Origin: Pelagibacteraceae bacterium TMED124
Lineage (GTDB): Bacteria; Pseudomonadota; Alphaproteobacteria; Pelagibacterales; Pelagibacteraceae
DNA: 27,076 nt
Reading direction: 5' to 3'
Assembly: GCA_002171275.2 (NCBI GenBank)
Contig: NHFZ02000007.1
Location: forward strand, 1 to 27,076
How positions within the stretch are numbered: position 1 is the first letter of the stretch; every line of letters begins with the position of its first letter. Below are positions 15,429 through 23,486 of this stretch, one piece after another. The notes below the pieces were generated by a model. The model was not told the DNA's origin. It did not search any database and worked only from the letters and a program-made list of their open reading frames with translations. A program made the position numbers and the translations under genes.

Positions 15429-16397
15429 GTGAAGTTTAATTTTAAAATATCAGGTTACGGTTATTACTTACCTCCAATGATTGAGACTGCTGATGAAGTT
15501 TCAAAAAAAATCAACAGGAGTAAAGATTGGGTTATTTCAAGAGCTGGAGTTGAAGAGAGAAGAGTATCTGAAATAGATGTCGACAAGATGGGGGCTTTGG
15601 CTGCGAAGAAAGCTGTGGGAAATAAAAGTAAACCTGATTTAATAATTAATGCTTCAGGTGTTCCTAAGCAGACTATTCCTGATACATCTGTTTTTATTCA
15701 ACGAGAATTGGGTTGGAGTGGTATTCCTTCATTTAGTGTGCATTCTACCTGTTTATCATTCGTTACTGCTTTAAATGTTGCAGGCTCATTTATTCAAAGT
15801 AAATCTTACAATAATATTTTAATTGTTTCATCTGATAGAGGTACTAGAGGAAGAAATTTCGATGAGCCAGAAAGTGCAGCATTATTGGGAGATGCAGCGG
15901 CGGCATTCTATTTAGAGTCTACTACTGAAAAAAGAACAGGTTTAATTGATTATGATATGAGTTCATGGCCAGAAGGAGCTAACTTAACAGAAGTCAGAGG
16001 TGGAGGAACTAATTTGCATCCTCAAGATGCTAAAACTACATCTTTTGATAATCTTTTTTCAATGAATGGTCCTGAAGTTTTTAGATTTACCTTACCTAAA
16101 GTTTATGATATGATTGTAGAAATTTTAAAAAGAAATGATTTTTCTCATTCTGATATAAGCTTGTTAATACCGCATCAAGCTTCAGGAAAAGGAGTAAAAG
16201 CGTATCATAAGTTTGGAGGCTTTGCTGAAAAACAGGTTATGGATATAGTTGGTAAAACAGGTAATTGTGTTGCTGCATCTATACCTCTTGCTCTTGCAAT
16301 GGCTTTTGAAATAGGATTAGTTTCTAAAGATAGTATTATTCTTTTAGTAGGTACTGGAGCTGGGCTATCGATTGCTTCAGCTATAATTAGGCTTTAA
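15429..16397 (+). CDS. 3-oxoacyl-ACP synthase III-like thiolase-fold enzyme
   Basis: 322 residues. The Cys-His-Asn triad of the KAS III group is visible: Cys108 in HSTCLSF, His249 in LIPHQASGKGV and Asn279 in GKTGNCVAAS. ISGYGYYLPPMIETADEVSK at the start, RAGVEERRV, and GDAAAAFYLE are also family-typical. KAS III enzymes condense an acyl-CoA with malonyl-ACP. Related enzymes (OleA, quinolone or polyketide starters) share the motifs, so this need not be the housekeeping FabH, and no fatty-acid genes are adjacent. The start is GTG with no visible ribosome site. It follows the regulator by 67 bases on the same strand and may be read from the same promoter region. Confidence 0.85.
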   Translation: MKFNFKISGYGYYLPPMIETADEVSKKINRSKDWVISRAGVEERRVSEIDVDKMGALAAKKAVGNKSKPDLIINASGVPKQTIPDTSVFIQRELGWSGIPSFSVHSTCLSFVTALNVAGSFIQSKSYNNILIVSSDRGTRGRNFDEPESAALLGDAAAAFYLESTTEKRTGLIDYDMSSWPEGANLTEVRGGGTNLHPQDAKTTSFDNLFSMNGPEVFRFTLPKVYDMIVEILKRNDFSHSDISLLIPHQASGKGVKAYHKFGGFAEKQVMDIVGKTGNCVAASIPLALAMAFEIGLVSKDSIILLVGTGAGLSIASAIIRL

Positions 16398-16429
16398 ATT
16401 TTTTAATTAAAAAAGAAAAGGAGTAAAAA

Positions 16430-17596
16430 ATGTTACTTAGATTATTTGTAGTCACTTTTATTTTATCAGGATTCACTTATTCAGCGTGTAGTGATGTTTT
16501 GTCTCAGTCTGACTGTGAAAGTTTTTCTTCTTATGGTTGTGAATGGAATTCAGATTCTGGTCAATGCCAACAAACTGGTGGTGGTGGAGGAGGTAGTGCT
16601 GCTTCAGGTCCGTATCAAGTTGCATCAATTAATGAAGGTCAAGGCTTAAGAAATGGTCCAGATTATGCTGGTGGTGTTTTATATTATCCATCTGATGGAG
16701 ATGGAAGTCAAGGTTTTAAAAGTATAGTTTTTACACCAGGTTTTGGTGGAGATAGTTCTGCAATGTCTGGATGGGCTAATTTTTTTGCTTCTCATGGTTT
16801 TATAGCCATGTCTATAGGTCCAAATGACCCTATTAATGACTCTCATCAGCAAAGAGGAGAAGGTCTTCTTGATGCTATAGAGACAATTCGCCAAGAAAAT
16901 TCTAGATCTACATCACCATTATTTGGTTTGATTGATACAAATAGCTATTCTGTAGGAGGTCATTCAATGGGCGGAGGTGCTTCACATAATGCTGCGATGG
17001 ATGATGACTCGATTCAAGCCATACTTTCCTTTAACCCTACAGCTTTATTTGAAGATTGTAATTATTGCGCATCCGATCAAGGATATTGTATATGTTTAGT
17101 ACCAGAGCTTATAAATCATACTGTTCCTTCTTTAATTTATGCAGGCGAATTTGAGCTAAATGATTTAGGCCCTGATTATCAAGGTCTAATTGGTCCTGAT
17201 ATGTATACAAATATGCAAGAAACAACTGATAAAATTTACTTTGAGACTACTGGTAATGGTCATAGCTCAGCAGCATTTCCTAATGGCGATGTGGCAGACT
17301 ATGCTTTAAATTGGCTTAAATATCAAGTATTAGATGATACAGATGCATGTGAAGCATTATTGTCAGTGCCCTCAACATCATCCCAATACATTACAAATTT
17401 AGAATGTTTCTCGTTTAATGCAGGTGATGTAAATCAAAATGGGAGCGTAGATGTTTCAGATATAATTTTATTAGTTAATTTTATACTTGGAATAAGTAGT
17501 CCTAGTGGATCACAATTTTCTACTGCAGACCTTAATGATGATAGTGTGTTAAGTGTTCTTGATATAATATTAATTATTAATATTATTTTAAATTAA
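16430..17596 (+). CDS. Secreted PETase/cutinase-like alpha/beta hydrolase with dockerin-like tail
   Basis: 388 residues. It has a signal peptide (MLLRLFVVTFILSGFTYSA), a Cys-rich segment (residues 20-46), a Gly linker, then a hydrolase domain (about 60-300). VLYYPSDGDG, VFTPGFGGDSSAMSGW, FASHGFIAMSIG, GHSMGGGAS (Ser179) and TTGNGHSSAAF (His278) align in order with bacterial PET hydrolases and cutinases. The catalytic-acid strand reads LIYAGEFELND, putting Glu242 where the family has Asp, though Asp245 could serve. The C-terminus (331-388) has two dockerin-like loops (GDVNQNGSVDVSDIILLVNF and ADLNDDSVLSVLDIILIIN), calcium-loop motifs common on secreted proteins of this lineage. A strong AAAGGAG precedes the ATG. 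The true substrate (polyester, lipid or other ester) is unknown. Confidence 0.83.
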   Translation: MLLRLFVVTFILSGFTYSACSDVLSQSDCESFSSYGCEWNSDSGQCQQTGGGGGGSAASGPYQVASINEGQGLRNGPDYAGGVLYYPSDGDGSQGFKSIVFTPGFGGDSSAMSGWANFFASHGFIAMSIGPNDPINDSHQQRGEGLLDAIETIRQENSRSTSPLFGLIDTNSYSVGGHSMGGGASHNAAMDDDSIQAILSFNPTALFEDCNYCASDQGYCICLVPELINHTVPSLIYAGEFELNDLGPDYQGLIGPDMYTNMQETTDKIYFETTGNGHSSAAFPNGDVADYALNWLKYQVLDDTDACEALLSVPSTSSQYITNLECFSFNAGDVNQNGSVDVSDIILLVNFILGISSPSGSQFSTADLNDDSVLSVLDIILIINIILN

Positions 17597-17721
17597 GATT
17601 TGATTTTTATTTGTTAGCTTAGATTAATTAAATTAAAACTTATTATGATTGAAATAAATTAAATTTCAAGTTATAAAATAGTGTTTAATTAGTTACTTTT
17701 AAAATGTGAGGAATTTTGAAT

Positions 17722-18234
17722 ATGAAAAAAATAGGTTTTTTTTGGGGAAGTACTTCAGATAATACAAAAATAGCAAGTGAATTTATGATTGATTACCTTG
17801 AAGGAAAAGGTTTTGAGGTAGATTCTTATGATATAGCAGATATTGAAGTGGATAAAATGTTAGAATATGATAATCTTATTGTAGGTTGTCCAACATGGGA
17901 TATTGGAGAATTGCAAAGTGATTGGGATTCTGTGTATTTAGATTACGAAAAGTTAGATTTTGAAGGTAAGATTGGAGCTTTTTACGCATGTGGAGATCAA
18001 ACAGGTTATCCTGACAATTTTCTAGATTCTATTGGAATATTAGGTAGAGCTTTTATGGAGACTGGTGGAAAAATTATTGGTAGATGCAGTAAAGAGCCCT
18101 ATGATTTTAGAGAGTCTTTAGCATTAGATAATGATGAGCTTTTAGGTTTAGGTCTTGATTATGATAATGAAGATGAAGAATTTAATGAAGATCTAATGAA
18201 GAATTGGCTTGATAAAATCATTGATAAGTTTTAA
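17722..18234 (+). CDS. fldA: Flavodoxin
   Basis: 170 residues from ATG 17722, matching long-chain flavodoxins. The FMN phosphate loop GSTSDNTKIA follows the first strand (KKIGFFWG). GCPTWDIGELQSDWDS supplies the first isoalloxazine loop, and YACGDQTGYPDNFLDSIG the second. The last third is strongly acidic. It is a soluble one-electron carrier that replaces ferredoxin when iron is scarce. Its place just upstream of the heme uptake locus agrees with an iron-starvation response, although no Fur box is evident in the 125 bases before it. GAGGA ends 9 bases before this ATG; a TTG at 17716 is an alternative. Confidence 0.94.
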   Translation: MKKIGFFWGSTSDNTKIASEFMIDYLEGKGFEVDSYDIADIEVDKMLEYDNLIVGCPTWDIGELQSDWDSVYLDYEKLDFEGKIGAFYACGDQTGYPDNFLDSIGILGRAFMETGGKIIGRCSKEPYDFRESLALDNDELLGLGLDYDNEDEEFNEDLMKNWLDKIIDKF

Positions 18235-18256
18235 AAATTAATGGAATACCTTATAG

Positions 18257-18484
18257 ATGTTTTTTAAAAGAAATTTTTTAGAAATATTAAGGTGGGGCTT
18301 AAGATTTCATGGACTAGGACACCTTATAGAAGTTTTCTCTGCAGTTGCTGAATCTGCGTACATAACTGCATTTATAGCCTTATTTTTTATAACTTTAGAA
18401 ATATTAGCTAGTTTTTATTTGCCTAAAGAACATATCCACTTTAAGCCTATTAAGTCTGATGTTCATGAAGATTGTGAATCTTAA
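18257..18484 (+). CDS. Small single-helix membrane protein of unknown function
   Basis: 75 residues. A basic amphipathic start (MFFKRNFLEILRWGLRFHGL) is followed by GHLIEVFSAVAESAYITAFI and a strongly hydrophobic helix (LFFITLEILASFYL). The acidic, His-rich tail (HIHFKPIKSDVHEDC) may lie outside the membrane and could bind metal. No family is recognised. It sits 22 bases after the flavodoxin and 20 before the TetR gene, so it is probably in one transcript with them. The ribosome site is weak. Kept as a gene because of its clean protein-like composition and operon spacing. Confidence 0.65.
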   Translation: MFFKRNFLEILRWGLRFHGLGHLIEVFSAVAESAYITAFIALFFITLEILASFYLPKEHIHFKPIKSDVHEDCES

Positions 18485-18504
18485 TTATTAGGAAACTTAA
18501 TTAA

Positions 18505-19077
18505 ATGAGCAGAATAGAACAGGAAAGAAATCACAGAAAAAATCTTATTCTAAAAGGTGCATTAAAAGCATATTCTAAAAATGGGATAGATAAAATGACA
18601 ATGGAGGATATAGCTCTAGAGTCTGATTTTGGAAAAGCTACTATTTATTATTATTTTTCTTCCAAAGAAGATATTTTATGCTCTTTGCTTGAAAATGGAT
18701 GGAGATGTCTATGGAATTCTGTAGAAGAAATGGTTATCTCCAAAAAAAGTCCCTATAAAAAAATAGTTAGTATGCTTACTGAAATGTCTGATATCGTGTA
18801 TTCTGATAAATTATTGTATAATTTTTTATTCACTGCGCCAAGATCGTTAAAAGTGTCAGATCAAAAAGCTACATGGAAATCTTTTCAAAAAAGAACGTAT
18901 GCAACTCTTGAAACAATTGTAGATGAAGGTATAGATTGTGGTGATTTTAAAAATACAAAGCCAGATTTATTTATGAAGGCTGTAGGTGGTATGTTCCATG
19001 GTATTGTATTTATGGGAAATCAAAAAAAAATACTTGAAAAAGATGTTCAGGTATTAGTGTCTTCGTTTATAAAATAA
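18505..19077 (+). CDS. TetR family transcriptional regulator
   Basis: 190 residues. The N-terminal helix-turn-helix is typical: KNLILKGALKAYSKNGIDKM followed by TMEDIALESDFGKATIYYYF and SSKEDILCSLLE. The rest is an all-helical ligand-binding domain that cannot be assigned. Autogenous TetR repressors usually bind 15-20 bp inverted repeats. The TTCGA inverted repeats before hmuR (23451-23470) and hmuY (26039-26058) are candidate targets in the same locus, but no such repeat is seen in front of this gene itself. It precedes the Fur-box region of the hemS operon by 32 bases. Confidence 0.92.
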   Translation: MSRIEQERNHRKNLILKGALKAYSKNGIDKMTMEDIALESDFGKATIYYYFSSKEDILCSLLENGWRCLWNSVEEMVISKKSPYKKIVSMLTEMSDIVYSDKLLYNFLFTAPRSLKVSDQKATWKSFQKRTYATLETIVDEGIDCGDFKNTKPDLFMKAVGGMFHGIVFMGNQKKILEKDVQVLVSSFIK

Positions 19078-19109
19078 AAATAGTAATTGCTGAAAAAATT
19101 CTTTAAAAA

Positions 19110-19124
19110 TGAGAATGATTCTCA
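19110..19124. promoter_or_regulatory. Fur-box-like palindrome before hemS
   Basis: TGAGAATGATTCTCA is a perfect 7-1-7 inverted repeat, matching the core of the classical Fur box. It lies 33 bases before the ATG of the hemS-like gene and after the TetR stop. It implies iron repression of the hemS-hmuTUV-hutZ operon. Fur itself is not encoded in the window. Confidence 0.8.
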
Positions 19125-19157
19125 ATATATTACTTATGTTCCTTACCTTCTTAGATT

Positions 19158-20132
19158 ATGATAGATAAAATTAAAAGATTTAATAGCTTGAAGCTTGATT
19201 GGAAAAATTTTCAATCAAATAATAAAAAAACACGTATTCGTGATGCTTCTAATATTCTTGGTTTTTCTGAGGCTGAAATTCTTAGCACAGAAATTAATGA
19301 GACGGTAAAATATTTATCTGTTGATGATTTGGATGGTTTTTTTAATCATATGTTTTCAATTGATAAATTGATGTTCTTAATTAGAAGTAATTATGTAGTG
19401 CATGAAATAGTTGTTGAAGGAAAAAACCTGTATTTTGATTCAGATACAATTTTTAGCAAAAAAAATAATGGCCAACCTCTTTTAAAGTTTAATAGGAAGC
19501 TTTTAATGTTTTTTTTCTATCAGAAAAAAATACATTCTAAAAGAGAGTTAAGAAGTATCCAGATATTTGATAAAATGGGTTCATCTGTAATTAAGATTTA
19601 CTTAAAAGGTCGGGATAAAAAAGAATTTGATAAACTAGTTTCTAGTTATGTTGTGGATTATCAATATCAGCTACAAGGTGTTGATTTTAAAAGCCATTCT
19701 CAATCTGGAGGTATAAATTTAGGTTCGGTTGATTTCTATTTTAGAAATAAAAAAAGTACGGATTATATTGTTTCAAATGATATAGTTAGTAATATCAACC
19801 TAAGAATAGTTTTGAATAATATTTTAAAAAATAAAATTTCAGTTCAGATATATGCCTTAGGATTAGATGCAGTACAATATTTTTATGGTCAGATTAAAAA
19901 TATAGTTGATTATGGCCCATGGATTAATATTATAGATAAAGGGTTTAATTTACATGTATTAGAAAAATCTTTAACAAAATGTGTTTTGAGTAAACATTGT
20001 AATTATGAGAAATATTTTTATTCTGTAGATTTTTTAGATAATAATGGTAGATATTTATTGGGAATTACATCTACGCAAGGAAAAGAAGAGTCGTTTATTC
20101 AAATGGTAAATCATTTAAAGGGGTTAAAATGA
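19158..20132 (+). CDS. hemS: HemS/HmuS-like heme-degradation or heme-trafficking protein
   Basis: 324 residues, near the family length of about 340. KKTRIRDASNILGFSEAEIL close to the N-terminus is the recognisable HemS start. The protein shows the family's internal duplication: VVHEIVVEGKNLYFDSDTIF in the first half has a counterpart ISVQIYALGLDAVQYFYGQI in the second. IQIFDKMGSSVIKIYL is also characteristic. HemS-type proteins accept cytoplasmic heme and either open the ring or pass it on. It is the first gene after the Fur-box-like site, and its stop overlaps the hmuT start (ATGA). The heme-ligand His cannot be assigned by eye, so enzyme versus carrier is open. Confidence 0.82.
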   Translation: MIDKIKRFNSLKLDWKNFQSNNKKTRIRDASNILGFSEAEILSTEINETVKYLSVDDLDGFFNHMFSIDKLMFLIRSNYVVHEIVVEGKNLYFDSDTIFSKKNNGQPLLKFNRKLLMFFFYQKKIHSKRELRSIQIFDKMGSSVIKIYLKGRDKKEFDKLVSSYVVDYQYQLQGVDFKSHSQSGGINLGSVDFYFRNKKSTDYIVSNDIVSNINLRIVLNNILKNKISVQIYALGLDAVQYFYGQIKNIVDYGPWINIIDKGFNLHVLEKSLTKCVLSKHCNYEKYFYSVDFLDNNGRYLLGITSTQGKEESFIQMVNHLKGLK

Positions 20133-21091
20133 AAAAATATATAAAAATGATATTTCTAACTTTAATTATATCTAGTGTTATATTGCCTTCTAGTGAATTA
20201 AAAGTTTATAAGAAAACAATTGATAAGAGTCTATTAGATAGAGATTTTAATGATTTAAATGGTAATAATTTTTGGGATCCAGGTGAAAATTTAATTTTTG
20301 ATGATTCTAAATATAGATATGTAACAGTAGGAGGCAGTATTACAGAAATAATATTTAATTTAGGTTTGGGTTCATTGGTTGTCGCTGTAGATCAGTCGAG
20401 TACATTTCCTGAAAATGTAAAAAATCTTCCCCAAGTTGGATATCATCGTTTTATTTCAAGTGAAGGTGTCTTGTCTATGATGCCAAATAAAATATTTGCT
20501 ACAACTGATATGGGTCCTCCAAAAGCTGTTAGTGAAATAAAAAACAGTGGTGTAGATATAGAGATTTATAAGGCTCCCAAAAAAATAGAAGATGTTATTA
20601 ATATTGTATCTTTAATTTCAAATGCTATGGATATGGAGGTGTATGGTGATATTATAAATAACCAGATTTTAGATTTGAGGGATAATATTAAAGCTAAATC
20701 ATCTAATTATAAAAAAACTCCAAAAATGGCTTTTTTCATGAACCCTTCTATTGGTTCGTACAATGCAGCAGGTAGTGGTACAGCTGCAGATTACTTGATT
20801 GAGCTAATTGGAGGCAAAAATGTTTTTGCGAATGATTTTAATAGGTATAAAAAAGTTGATAAAGAGCAAATTTTAAATTATAATCCAGATATAATTTTAG
20901 TTGCCTCGCACTCTGGGTCTGAAAAAGCATCCTTACATTTTCTCAAAGCGAACGAGTTTAAATTTTTAACTTGTGTAAATAATAGTAATGTAATAGATAT
21001 TTCAATGTCCGACTTAACCATGGGGCCAAGTTTTATTTCTAACGCATTATTGATAATGGAAAAATTCAAGATTGATTATAAAGAAAAGTAA
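20129..21091 (+). CDS. hmuT: Periplasmic heme-binding protein of the ABC importer, HmuT-like
   Basis: 320 residues with a signal peptide (MKKYIKMIFLTLIISSVILP). The mature protein is a class III substrate-binding protein: YVTVGGSITEIIFNLGLGSL, LPQVGYHRFISSEGVLSMMP (with a Tyr in the region that usually binds heme), FMNPSIGSYNAAGSGTAADY and NPDIILVASHSG. An unusual insert follows the signal peptide: DRDFNDLNGNNFWDPGENL, a calcium-loop-like motif also seen in the hmuR product. AAGGGG precedes the ATG, which overlaps the hemS stop. It hands heme to HmuUV. Confidence 0.9.
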   Translation: MKKYIKMIFLTLIISSVILPSSELKVYKKTIDKSLLDRDFNDLNGNNFWDPGENLIFDDSKYRYVTVGGSITEIIFNLGLGSLVVAVDQSSTFPENVKNLPQVGYHRFISSEGVLSMMPNKIFATTDMGPPKAVSEIKNSGVDIEIYKAPKKIEDVINIVSLISNAMDMEVYGDIINNQILDLRDNIKAKSSNYKKTPKMAFFMNPSIGSYNAAGSGTAADYLIELIGGKNVFANDFNRYKKVDKEQILNYNPDIILVASHSGSEKASLHFLKANEFKFLTCVNNSNVIDISMSDLTMGPSFISNALLIMEKFKIDYKEK

Positions 21092-22136
21092 AAATAAGCT
21101 ATTTATATTAGCCCTTTCGTCGATACTGATTATATTGTCTATTTTGTCTATAGGTAATGGGCCTGTTAGTATATCATTTAGTCAAATGGTTGATATTTTG
21201 TTATATAAGATGGGATTTATAAATGATAATTCATCTTTTACTAACATTCATGAGTCTGTTTTTTTAGATATTAGAATTCCAAGAATATTGTTAGGTATTA
21301 TAGTTGGAATTGGGCTTGCTTCTTCAGGTGCTATATTGCAAGGACTTTTCAGAAACCCATTAGTTGATCCTGGCTTTATAGGTGTATCAAGCGGGGCCGC
21401 TGTAGGTGCTATGGTGGCTATTATGTTCTCCTCACTAATTTCCGGCTATTTTTTTGAAAGTCTTATTCCTTTCATGTTGCCGATATTAGCTATGATTGGA
21501 GCCTTTTTAACTACGATCATGGTATATAAAATATCTAAAGTTTATAATAAAACTAATATTATGGCTATGCTATTATCAGGCATTGCAATTAATGCTTTGG
21601 CAGGCTCTATTATAGGTTTATTTGTAAGCATGTCATCAGACTCAGAGTTGCGAAGTTTTACGTTTTGGAGTTTAGGAGGACTAGATAATGCTGATTGGCA
21701 AGTCGTTGGAATTTCATATGCATTTATTCTCATTTCATTTATATGTATTTATAAAATAAAAAGAAAGTTAGATATTTTTATGTTAGGAGATGCCGAGGCT
21801 CATCATTTAGGTGTTGATGTTGAGAATTTGAAAAAAATTATTATACTTATTGCATCTATAATGGTTGGTATTTCTGTTTGTTTTTGCGGTATGATTGGGT
21901 TTGTTGGATTAGTTACTCCGCATTTAGTTCGATTGTTTATAGGGCCTAAACATTCTTATTTAATTCCAGCTTCAGCTTTATTAGGAGCAATATTGCTTGT
22001 GTCTTCAGACTTGATATCTAAATTAGTTATAGCTCCAGCCCAATTACCTATAGGTGTTGTTACGTCTGCTATTGGTGCACCATTTTTTATATGGTTGATA
22101 TTTAGTCAAAAGAGGAGGCTAGGTTATTCAGACTAA
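21072..22136 (+). CDS. hmuU: Heme ABC transporter permease, FecCD family
   Basis: 354 residues and many hydrophobic helices. FLDIRIPRILLGIIVGIGLA, GAILQGLFRNPLVDPGFIGV, SSGAAVGAMVA, GMIGFVGLVTPHLVRLFIGP and LPIGVVTSAIGAPFFIWLIF are the standard FecCD/BtuC signatures. The only plausible start is TTG 21072, inside the hmuT end (20-base overlap); no ATG occurs before the first helix. The dimeric permease forms the inner-membrane channel of the heme importer with HmuV. The 3' end overlaps hmuV by 11 bases. Confidence 0.93.
   Translation: MIIKKSKNKLFILALSSILIILSILSIGNGPVSISFSQMVDILLYKMGFINDNSSFTNIHESVFLDIRIPRILLGIIVGIGLASSGAILQGLFRNPLVDPGFIGVSSGAAVGAMVAIMFSSLISGYFFESLIPFMLPILAMIGAFLTTIMVYKISKVYNKTNIMAMLLSGIAINALAGSIIGLFVSMSSDSELRSFTFWSLGGLDNADWQVVGISYAFILISFICIYKIKRKLDIFMLGDAEAHHLGVDVENLKKIIILIASIMVGISVCFCGMIGFVGLVTPHLVRLFIGPKHSYLIPASALLGAILLVSSDLISKLVIAPAQLPIGVVTSAIGAPFFIWLIFSQKRRLGYSD
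22113..22118 (+). promoter_or_regulatory. Strong ribosome site that sets the hmuV start
   Basis: AGGAGG lies inside the 3' end of hmuU. Seven bases later the hmuV frame has ATT at 22126. The first ATG of that frame is almost 100 bases further on, inside the conserved ABC domain, and a TAG closes the frame at 22120-22122. This is the best ribosome-binding sequence in the locus and points to AUU initiation. Confidence 0.65.
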
Positions 22137-22920
22137 TAAAATTTTAGAAGTCAAATCTTTATGCTTTGAAATTAACGGTAATAAGCTGATTAAAGATATT
22201 AGTTTTGGTGTTGAAAATGGTGACATGTTATCTGTCGTCGGACCAAATGGATCAGGAAAAAGTACTTTAGTTAAACTAATATCAGGTGAGTTATTACCAT
22301 CTTCGGGATTTATTTTTTTTGATAGAAAGTGTATTTCTAAATATAATCCTAGCGATTTAGCATTAAAGCGCTCAGTTTTATCTCAATCTAATAATCTTTC
22401 ATTTCCTTTCTCAGTCATAGATATAGTGAAAATGGGTAGATTCACTCAAAAAGATAAAAGGTTTATTCATAATGATGAAGCGATTTGTGGCGAGCTATTA
22501 AAAATTTTTGATTTACAAGATTATATAAATCGAAATTATATGACTTTATCCGGTGGTGAAAAACAAAGAGTTCAGCTTGCTAGAGTTATTGCTCAGATTT
22601 GGTCATTGGATAGTTATAATAAAAAATTATTAATATTGGATGAGCCTACTTCATATTTAGATATCAAACATCAAGCCTCATTGTTCGATTTTTTGAAAGT
22701 TATTAATAAAAAGGGGTTGACAATTATTCTAGTTTTACATGATTTGAATCTTGCAGTTAGGAATTCAAATAAAATTTTAATGCTTAAAAATTCTAAACTT
22801 GTTAAATATGGCTACACTAATGATGTTTTAAAATTAGATACTTTAAAAAGTGTATTTGATGTAGATTTGGATGTATTTAAAACGGGTTCGAACAATAAGC
22901 CTCTTATCGTTTTTAAATAG
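22126..22920 (+). CDS. hmuV: Heme ABC transporter ATP-binding protein, apparent AUU start
   Basis: 264 residues from ATT 22126. The N-terminal strand region ILEVKSLCFEINGNKLIKDI leads to Walker A GPNGSGKSTLVKLISG. The Q-loop region (LSQSNNLSFPF), signature LSGGEKQRVQLAR, Walker B LLILDEPTSYLD and switch His (LVLHDLNLA) follow. This is the FecE/HmuV type with the usual length. Starting at ATG 22225 would delete the conserved first strands and A-loop region. No ATG, GTG or TTG exists between the TAG at 22120 and 22225 in frame, whereas AGGAGG is perfectly placed for ATT 22126. AUU starts are rare, infC being the known example. hutZ follows after 9 bases. Confidence 0.88.
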   Translation: MQTNKILEVKSLCFEINGNKLIKDISFGVENGDMLSVVGPNGSGKSTLVKLISGELLPSSGFIFFDRKCISKYNPSDLALKRSVLSQSNNLSFPFSVIDIVKMGRFTQKDKRFIHNDEAICGELLKIFDLQDYINRNYMTLSGGEKQRVQLARVIAQIWSLDSYNKKLLILDEPTSYLDIKHQASLFDFLKVINKKGLTIILVLHDLNLAVRNSNKILMLKNSKLVKYGYTNDVLKLDTLKSVFDVDLDVFKTGSNNKPLIVFK

Positions 22921-22929
22921 GATATTTTT

Positions 22930-23439
22930 ATGGATGATTTATTAGTTAAAGCTATTGAAGCAAAAAATAGTTTAATTGAAAATATGAATACAGTAGTGAT
23001 GAGCACTATTGGATCAGATGGCTTGCCTAACTCAAGTTATGCTCCAGCTATTGTTGATTTAGATTATAATTTTTATATATATATTAGTAGCTTGTCCAAG
23101 CATACTTCAAATTTACTATCAAATAATAAAGTCTCTATTATGATAATAGAAGATGAGTCTGTTTCGGAAAATATATTTGGTAGAAAAAGATTCACAATGG
23201 ATGCTCATTCAGATTTAATTGATAGAGAATCAAATAAATGGAATCAATTAATACTTAATATGGAATCTAAATTTGGAGAAACTGTTACCTATTTGAAAAA
23301 TATGACCGATTTTCATTTATTTAAAATAAAACCACAAAAGGGGTTACTTGTACATGGCTTCGCTCGTGCATTTGTTTTTGATGGTCCAGGATTAAGTCAG
23401 ATTCGCTATCTTAATGAAAAAGGGCACACAAAAAAATAG
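22930..23439 (+). CDS. hutZ: HugZ/HutZ-like heme-utilisation protein (PNPOx-like split barrel)
   Basis: 169 residues. VVMSTIGSDGLPNSSYAPAI is the first strand pair of the pyridoxamine-phosphate-oxidase-like fold. YIYISSLSKHTSNLLSNNKV and RKRFTMDAHSDLIDRES are characteristic of HutZ/HugZ. The C-terminus (FARAFVFDGPGLSQIRYLNE then KGHTKK) keeps the His-containing tail that in this family approaches heme. HutZ/HugZ bind heme and are linked to its oxidative breakdown and iron release. It ends the hemS-hmuTUV operon, only 47 bases before the hmuR ATG. Together with HemS it gives two independent candidates for cytoplasmic heme handling. Confidence 0.88.
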   Translation: MDDLLVKAIEAKNSLIENMNTVVMSTIGSDGLPNSSYAPAIVDLDYNFYIYISSLSKHTSNLLSNNKVSIMIIEDESVSENIFGRKRFTMDAHSDLIDRESNKWNQLILNMESKFGETVTYLKNMTDFHLFKIKPQKGLLVHGFARAFVFDGPGLSQIRYLNEKGHTKK

Positions 23440-23450
23440 ATATTTTAATT

Positions 23451-23470
23451 TTCGACTTGTTATTCGAAAA
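23451..23470. promoter_or_regulatory. TTCGA inverted repeat before hmuR
   Basis: TTCGACTTGTTATTCGAAAA, with arms TTTTCGA (23449-23455) and TCGAAAA (23464-23470) around 8 bases. The same sequence with four changes occurs before hmuY at 26039-26058. It ends 16 bases before the hmuR ATG. A TetR-type operator is plausible, with the TetR protein at 18505-19077 as candidate; an RNA element is an alternative. Confidence 0.55.
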
Positions 23471-23486
23471 CAATTATATTAGTGGT

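Noticed and set aside
17597..17721. Fur box before the flavodoxin gene
   Set aside because: The AT-rich stretch has no palindrome resembling the two clear sites elsewhere in the locus.
22225..22920. ATG 22225 as the hmuV start
   Set aside because: It would remove the conserved first strands of the ABC domain and has no ribosome site, whereas AGGAGG precedes ATT 22126.
23457..23486. TTG start for hmuR
   Set aside because: It lies in the inverted repeat, lacks a ribosome site, and puts polar residues before an otherwise clean signal peptide.
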